Source of the DNA: Jannaschia donghaensis
Lineage (GTDB): Bacteria > Pseudomonadota > Alphaproteobacteria > Rhodobacterales > Rhodobacteraceae
Length of the DNA stretch: 64,000 bases
Assembly (NCBI RefSeq): GCF_001403795.1
Contig: NZ_CXSU01000005.1
Coordinates: 465,597-529,596 of the forward strand
Direction of reading: 5' to 3'
Part shown: positions 60,920 through 64,000 of the stretch, piece by piece
Position numbering within the stretch: the first letter of the stretch is position 1
Layout of the letters: every line of letters begins with the position of its first letter
Notes under the pieces: model-generated
Seen by the model: only the letters and a program-made list of their open reading frames with translations
The model's database searches: none
Told to the model about the DNA's origin: nothing
Translations under genes and position numbers: made by a program

Positions 60920-61986
60920 CTGACGCCCCGCTGGCCCCCGGTGCCACCATCGGCATCCTCGGCGGTGGTCAGCTGGGTCGGATGCTTTCGGTTGCCGCCA
61001 GCCGCCTGGGCTATCGCACCCACATCTATGAGCCTGGGGCCGCGCCGGCGGAACAGGTCGCCATGACCCGCACGCGCGCCAGCTACGAAGACATGGGCGC
61101 GCTCAAGGCCTTTGCGGAATCGGTCGACGTCATCACCTACGAATTCGAGAATGTGCCGGCGACGGCCCTCGACCTGCTGGACGCCCTGCGGCCCATTCGC
61201 CCCGGCATTCGCGCCCTTGCCGTCAGTCAGGACCGCTTGACCGAGAAAACCTTCCTCGAAGGTCTGGGCCTGCGCGTCGCCCCGTTCCGCGACATCCCCG
61301 ATGCCGCCAGCCTGACCCGCGCGCTGACTAATCTGGGCACGCCCGCGATCCTCAAGACCCGGCGCATGGGGTATGACGGCAAGGGTCAGATCCGCATCGA
61401 CGCGGTGGAGGAGGCCCCGACCGCCTATGCGCAGATGCAGGGGGCCGACGCCATTCTGGAGGGGTTCGTCGATTTCCGACGCGAGGTTTCGGTGATCGCC
61501 GCGCGCGGCACCACCGGCGAGACGGTGTGCTTCGACCCCGGCGAAAACGTGCACGACGGCGGCATTCTTCGGACGACCACCGTGCCCGCCACGCTTTCGG
61601 CGTCGCAGCGTACCGATGCCGCGCTGCTGGCCGGGCAAATCCTCAACGCGCTCGACTACGTCGGTGTTCTGGGGGTGGAGCTTTTCGTGACCGCGGACGG
61701 CCTGGTCGTCAACGAAATCGCGCCCCGCGTCCACAACTCCGGCCATTGGACGCAAGGCGGCTGCGCCGTCGACCAGTTCGAGCAGCATATCCGCGCCATC
61801 GCCGGCCTGCCGCTGGGCGATGGGCGACGTCATTGCGATGTCGTGATGGAGAATCTGATCGGCGACGACATGACCCGTCTGCCGGACCTGCTGCGCCAGC
61901 CCGACACCCAGATCCATCTTTATGGCAAGGACGAGGTGCGCGCCGGTCGCAAGATGGCGCATGTGAACCACATCAAACGCGCCTGA
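60916..61986 (+). CDS. purK: N5-carboxyaminoimidazole ribonucleotide synthase (PurK)
   Basis: A 356-residue ATP-grasp enzyme that carboxylates AIR to N5-CAIR, the substrate of Pur[21 protein letters not shown] opens the pre-ATP-grasp domain; [12 protein letters not shown] is the glycine-rich ATP loop; [14 protein letters not shown] holds metal-binding residues. A foreign-looking 90-residue gene starts 4 bp after its stop. Confidence 0.96.
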   Translation: MTDAPLAPGATIGILGGGQLGRMLSVAASRLGYRTHIYEPGAAPAEQVAMTRTRASYEDMGALKAFAESVDVITYEFENVPATALDLLDALRPIRPGIRALAVSQDRLTEKTFLEGLGLRVAPFRDIPDAASLTRALTNLGTPAILKTRRMGYDGKGQIRIDAVEEAPTAYAQMQGADAILEGFVDFRREVSVIAARGTTGETVCFDPGENVHDGGILRTTTVPATLSASQRTDAALLAGQILNALDYVGVLGVELFVTADGLVVNEIAPRVHNSGHWTQGGCAVDQFEQHIRAIAGLPLGDGRRHCDVVMENLIGDDMTRLPDLLRQPDTQIHLYGKDEVRAGRKMAHVNHIKRA

Positions 61987-61990
61987 CGGA

Positions 61991-62263
61991 ATGCTCACCG
62001 CTTATTGGTTTCAGATCGAAGTGACGGATCGACCGTCTAAGTCCAATTGGGGCTTTGGTGTCACCGCATTCGACAGGACTGATGCCGAAGCAATTTTAAG
62101 GACCCATGTGTTTGAAGGGGATGTGCCAGCCATAACGCATGTGACCGAGAATATCCGCTTCGAGGACCTCGAACGGGACCATGTCCGACGGAACATGGGG
62201 GTGATGGTCGAGCGGGGTGTCTGGTTTCCAAAGGGATACAATCCCGATGGGATAATAAGGTAG
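61991..62263 (+). CDS. 90-residue protein of atypical composition
   Basis: A 90-residue frame starting MLTAYWFQIEVTDRPSKSNW, with GFGVTAFDRTDAEAILRTHV and an ending FPKGYNPDGIIR. I do not recognise the family; the opening YWF-x-n-GFGVTA recalls small stand-alone proteins seen beside immunity or toxin genes, but this is only a resemblance. It is visibly lower in GC than the rest and uses rare codons (ATA twice, TTA, AGG). It starts 4 bp after purK and ends 61 bp before trmB, so it interrupts an otherwise native order and may be acquired. Confidence 0.65.
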   Translation: MLTAYWFQIEVTDRPSKSNWGFGVTAFDRTDAEAILRTHVFEGDVPAITHVTENIRFEDLERDHVRRNMGVMVERGVWFPKGYNPDGIIR

Positions 62264-62324
62264 GAGTCGTCGTAATCCACGCCCATCGCCGTTGCTAGAA
62301 ACCTCAAGTCCGATTGCAAAAACT

Positions 62325-63020
62325 ATGACCGAACGACCCCACCGCAACTTCTATGGCCGCACCAAGGGCAAGACGCTCAAGGCGTCGCAACAGGGCTATC
62401 TCGACAAGGATCTTCTGGCCCTGTCGCCCGGTGCCGTCGACTGGGATGCGAATCCCGAGCGAACGCCGCTGGATCTTGCGACGCTTTTCGATGGCAAGGA
62501 TGTCTGGCTGGAAATCGGTTTCGGCGGCGGGGAACATATGGTTCATCAGGCCGCCAGCAACCCGGGCGTCGGCATCATCGGGGCGGAGCCGTACATCAAC
62601 GGCGTCGCGATGCTGCTGGGTAAGATCCGGCGCGCGGGGGTCGAGAACGTCGCGATCCATCCCGGCGACGCACGCGACCTGTTCGACGTTATCCCGCCCG
62701 CCTCCATCTCCAAGGCGTTCCTGCTCTATCCCGATCCCTGGCCCAAGGCGCGCCACCACCGCCGCCGCTTCGTGACCGAGGAGCATCTGGTCCCGCTGGC
62801 CCGCTGCCTGAAGCCGGGGGCGGAGTTCCGGGTCGCGACCGACATCCCCGACTACGTCCGTCAAACGATGGAGGAGGTGCCGAAATACGGTTTTACCTGG
62901 ACCGCCGAAGGCCCGTCGGACTGGCGCGACCCTTGGCAGGACTGGATCCGCACCCGGTACGAGGCCAAGGCAATCCGGGAGGATCGGGCCCCGCATTACA
63001 TGACGTTCCGGCGGGACTAG
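62325..63020 (+). CDS. trmB: tRNA (guanine-N7-)-methyltransferase TrmB
   Basis: A 231-residue methyltransferase that forms m7G46 in tRNA. The SAM motif is LEIGFGGGEHMVHQA, and the diagnostic FLLYPDPWPKARHHRRRF is present near residue 141-158. Start at MTERPHRNFYGR is preferred; the frame goes back to 62292 without homology. Its stop shares CTAG with the convergent MBL gene. Confidence 0.95.
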   Translation: MTERPHRNFYGRTKGKTLKASQQGYLDKDLLALSPGAVDWDANPERTPLDLATLFDGKDVWLEIGFGGGEHMVHQAASNPGVGIIGAEPYINGVAMLLGKIRRAGVENVAIHPGDARDLFDVIPPASISKAFLLYPDPWPKARHHRRRFVTEEHLVPLARCLKPGAEFRVATDIPDYVRQTMEEVPKYGFTWTAEGPSDWRDPWQDWIRTRYEAKAIREDRAPHYMTFRRD

Positions 63021-63988
63021 GCCGGCACGTCCCACGCCGTTCCCGGTGCAACCGCACGGAAAGTTTCGTCCGAAATACCGCTTTCCGCCAGCGCCTTGCG
63101 CAGTTTCGCGGGCGGCTCGTCCCGCGCTTCGTCGGTCAGGCGGAACGTCCCCCAATGCATCGCCAGCGCGTGGCGTGCGCCAAGGGTGCGGAAGCCCGCG
63201 ACGGCTTCTTCGGGGTTCTGATGCTGGCCTTTCATGAACCAGCGCGGCGCATAGGCCCCGATCGGCAGGATCGCCAGGCGGTAAGGGCCATGCGCGGCCC
63301 CCGCATCATAGGGGCGGCCCGCGTCATAGCCCGTGTCCCCGCTGGCATAGATGCGGCCGGCACCCGTTTCCACCGCGAACGAACACCACAGCGCGTGGCG
63401 GCGATCGCGCGTGCCGCGCGCGCTCCAATGATGGGCTGGCAAAAGGCGCACGGACAGGTCCGCCACCTTTATCACATCGCCCCAGTCGCCGGCCCGCGCG
63501 TCGATGCCCGGCACTTCGTCGCGCAGGATCGTGTCGTTGCCCAGCGGGGTGATGACCGGCATGGCAAAGCGGTCGTGCAGGCGTCGCAGGGTGGCGATGT
63601 CCATATGGTCGTAGTGATTGTGCGACAGCAGGACGACGTCGATCGGCGGCAGGTTCGCAAAGGCGATGCCCGGTGCCGTCACGCGGGCGGGCCCGGCAAA
63701 GCTGAGCGGGCTGACCCGCTTGGACCAGACCGGATCGATCAGGACATTAACGCCGCCCGCCTGCAACAGGACGGTCGCATGTCCGACCAGCGTCACGCGC
63801 AGGTCGGCCACCCGCATGTCCGGGACGACCTGCGTGACCGCGACACCGTCGGGCCAATCGGCCCGGTCCCCGCGCAACTGCCACTTCAACACATCGCCGA
63901 AGCCCTTTGGGGGGGTCCCGCCGGGGTTGAAGAACGTCTCCCCGTCGAAATGGTCGCTGACCGGCCCTTGGTAGTATCGGTTGCCCAT
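63017..63988 (-). CDS. MBL-fold metallo-hydrolase (NAPE-PLD/UlaG-like)
   Basis: A 323-residue metallo-beta-lactamase-fold enzyme. The metal-binding motif HNHYDHMD is near residue 125; LVGHATVLLQ, YASGDTGYDAG and the late HWGTFRLTDEARDEPP provide further ligands. The overall pattern (GWG-type NRYYQGPVSDHFDG start, WSARGTRDRRHALW) fits bacterial N-acyl-phosphatidylethanolamine phospholipase D relatives. Substrate unproven. Complete within the window; it is convergent with trmB. Confidence 0.9.
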   Translation of the reverse strand: MGNRYYQGPVSDHFDGETFFNPGGTPPKGFGDVLKWQLRGDRADWPDGVAVTQVVPDMRVADLRVTLVGHATVLLQAGGVNVLIDPVWSKRVSPLSFAGPARVTAPGIAFANLPPIDVVLLSHNHYDHMDIATLRRLHDRFAMPVITPLGNDTILRDEVPGIDARAGDWGDVIKVADLSVRLLPAHHWSARGTRDRRHALWCSFAVETGAGRIYASGDTGYDAGRPYDAGAAHGPYRLAILPIGAYAPRWFMKGQHQNPEEAVAGFRTLGARHALAMHWGTFRLTDEARDEPPAKLRKALAESGISDETFRAVAPGTAWDVPA

Positions 63989-64000
63989 CGTGACCTCGCG

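Overview
The window reads as ordinary chromosome of a GC-rich alphaproteobacterium, almost certainly Rhodobacterales (roseobacter/Rhodobacter type). This rests on the gene families present: an RpoH-I type sigma-32, a TIGR02302/DUF4175 protein, DUF6476, DUF1150 next to Hsp20, DUF2007, YdcH-type DUF465 proteins, a fused ATP sulfurylase/APS kinase, ETF-ubiquinone oxidoreductase, an lgt-midA-pgeF operon and a Hint_2 protein. Genes are dense on both strands, with many ATGA/GTGA overlaps. I see one tRNA (Leu-UAA) and no rRNA, IS element, prophage, CRISPR array or replication origin.

Layout. 0-5 kb: two tandem trypsin-like secreted proteases, a TPR protein, tRNA-Leu, a lytic transglycosylase and cobyric acid synthase. 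5-13 kb: plsC-ftsX-ftsE, a zinc-ribbon membrane protein, the very large Gln/Gly-rich DUF4175 protein, and lysA with a small membrane protein. 13-21 kb: ETF-QO, a TPR protein with ispE, long-chain polyprenyl diphosphate synthase, DUF2007, a decayed tRNA methyltransferase, DUF465, and a LysR regulator facing a 46-residue protein. 21-24 kb: a polyhydroxybutyrate operon phaA - patatin - phaB. 24-32 kb: EAL protein, tag, an Lrp/LysE pair, rluD, rpoH, small zinc-finger and membrane proteins, a second LysR and ribosomal protein L25.

32-39 kb: a six-gene plus-strand run (mercaptopyruvate sulfurtransferase, aromatic-type aminotransferase, VOC protein, TauE-type exporter, TPP enzyme, PLP decarboxylase) that looks like an amino- or sulfo-acid catabolic module. 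39-47 kb: pgeF-midA-lgt, ubiK, a threonine-aldolase-like lyase with ycgN and ribF, MaoC hydratase, HAD hydrolase and Hint protein. 47-56 kb: TPR-sulfotransferase, lipase, Nudix, EamA, DUF2161, Mn pyrophosphatase, FNT channel, RidA and a second Lrp. 55-64 kb: trxB, lipoprotein, sat-cysC, a single-domain response regulator, DUF1150-hsp20 with a clear heat-shock promoter, DUF465, purEK, a compositionally odd 90-residue gene, trmB and an MBL-fold hydrolase.

Themes that connect genes: PHB and acyl-CoA metabolism (phaA, phaB, patatin, MaoC, ETF-QO); sulfur assimilation and thiol redox (sseA, TauE, sat-cysC, trxB); heat-shock control (rpoH at 28 kb and an RpoH-like promoter at 60 kb). I found no convincing wholly new defence or mobile system. 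The most useful unusual points are the trmN6-like pseudogene, the patatin between phaA and phaB, the 32-39 kb module, the alien gene after purK, and several regulatory palindromes.
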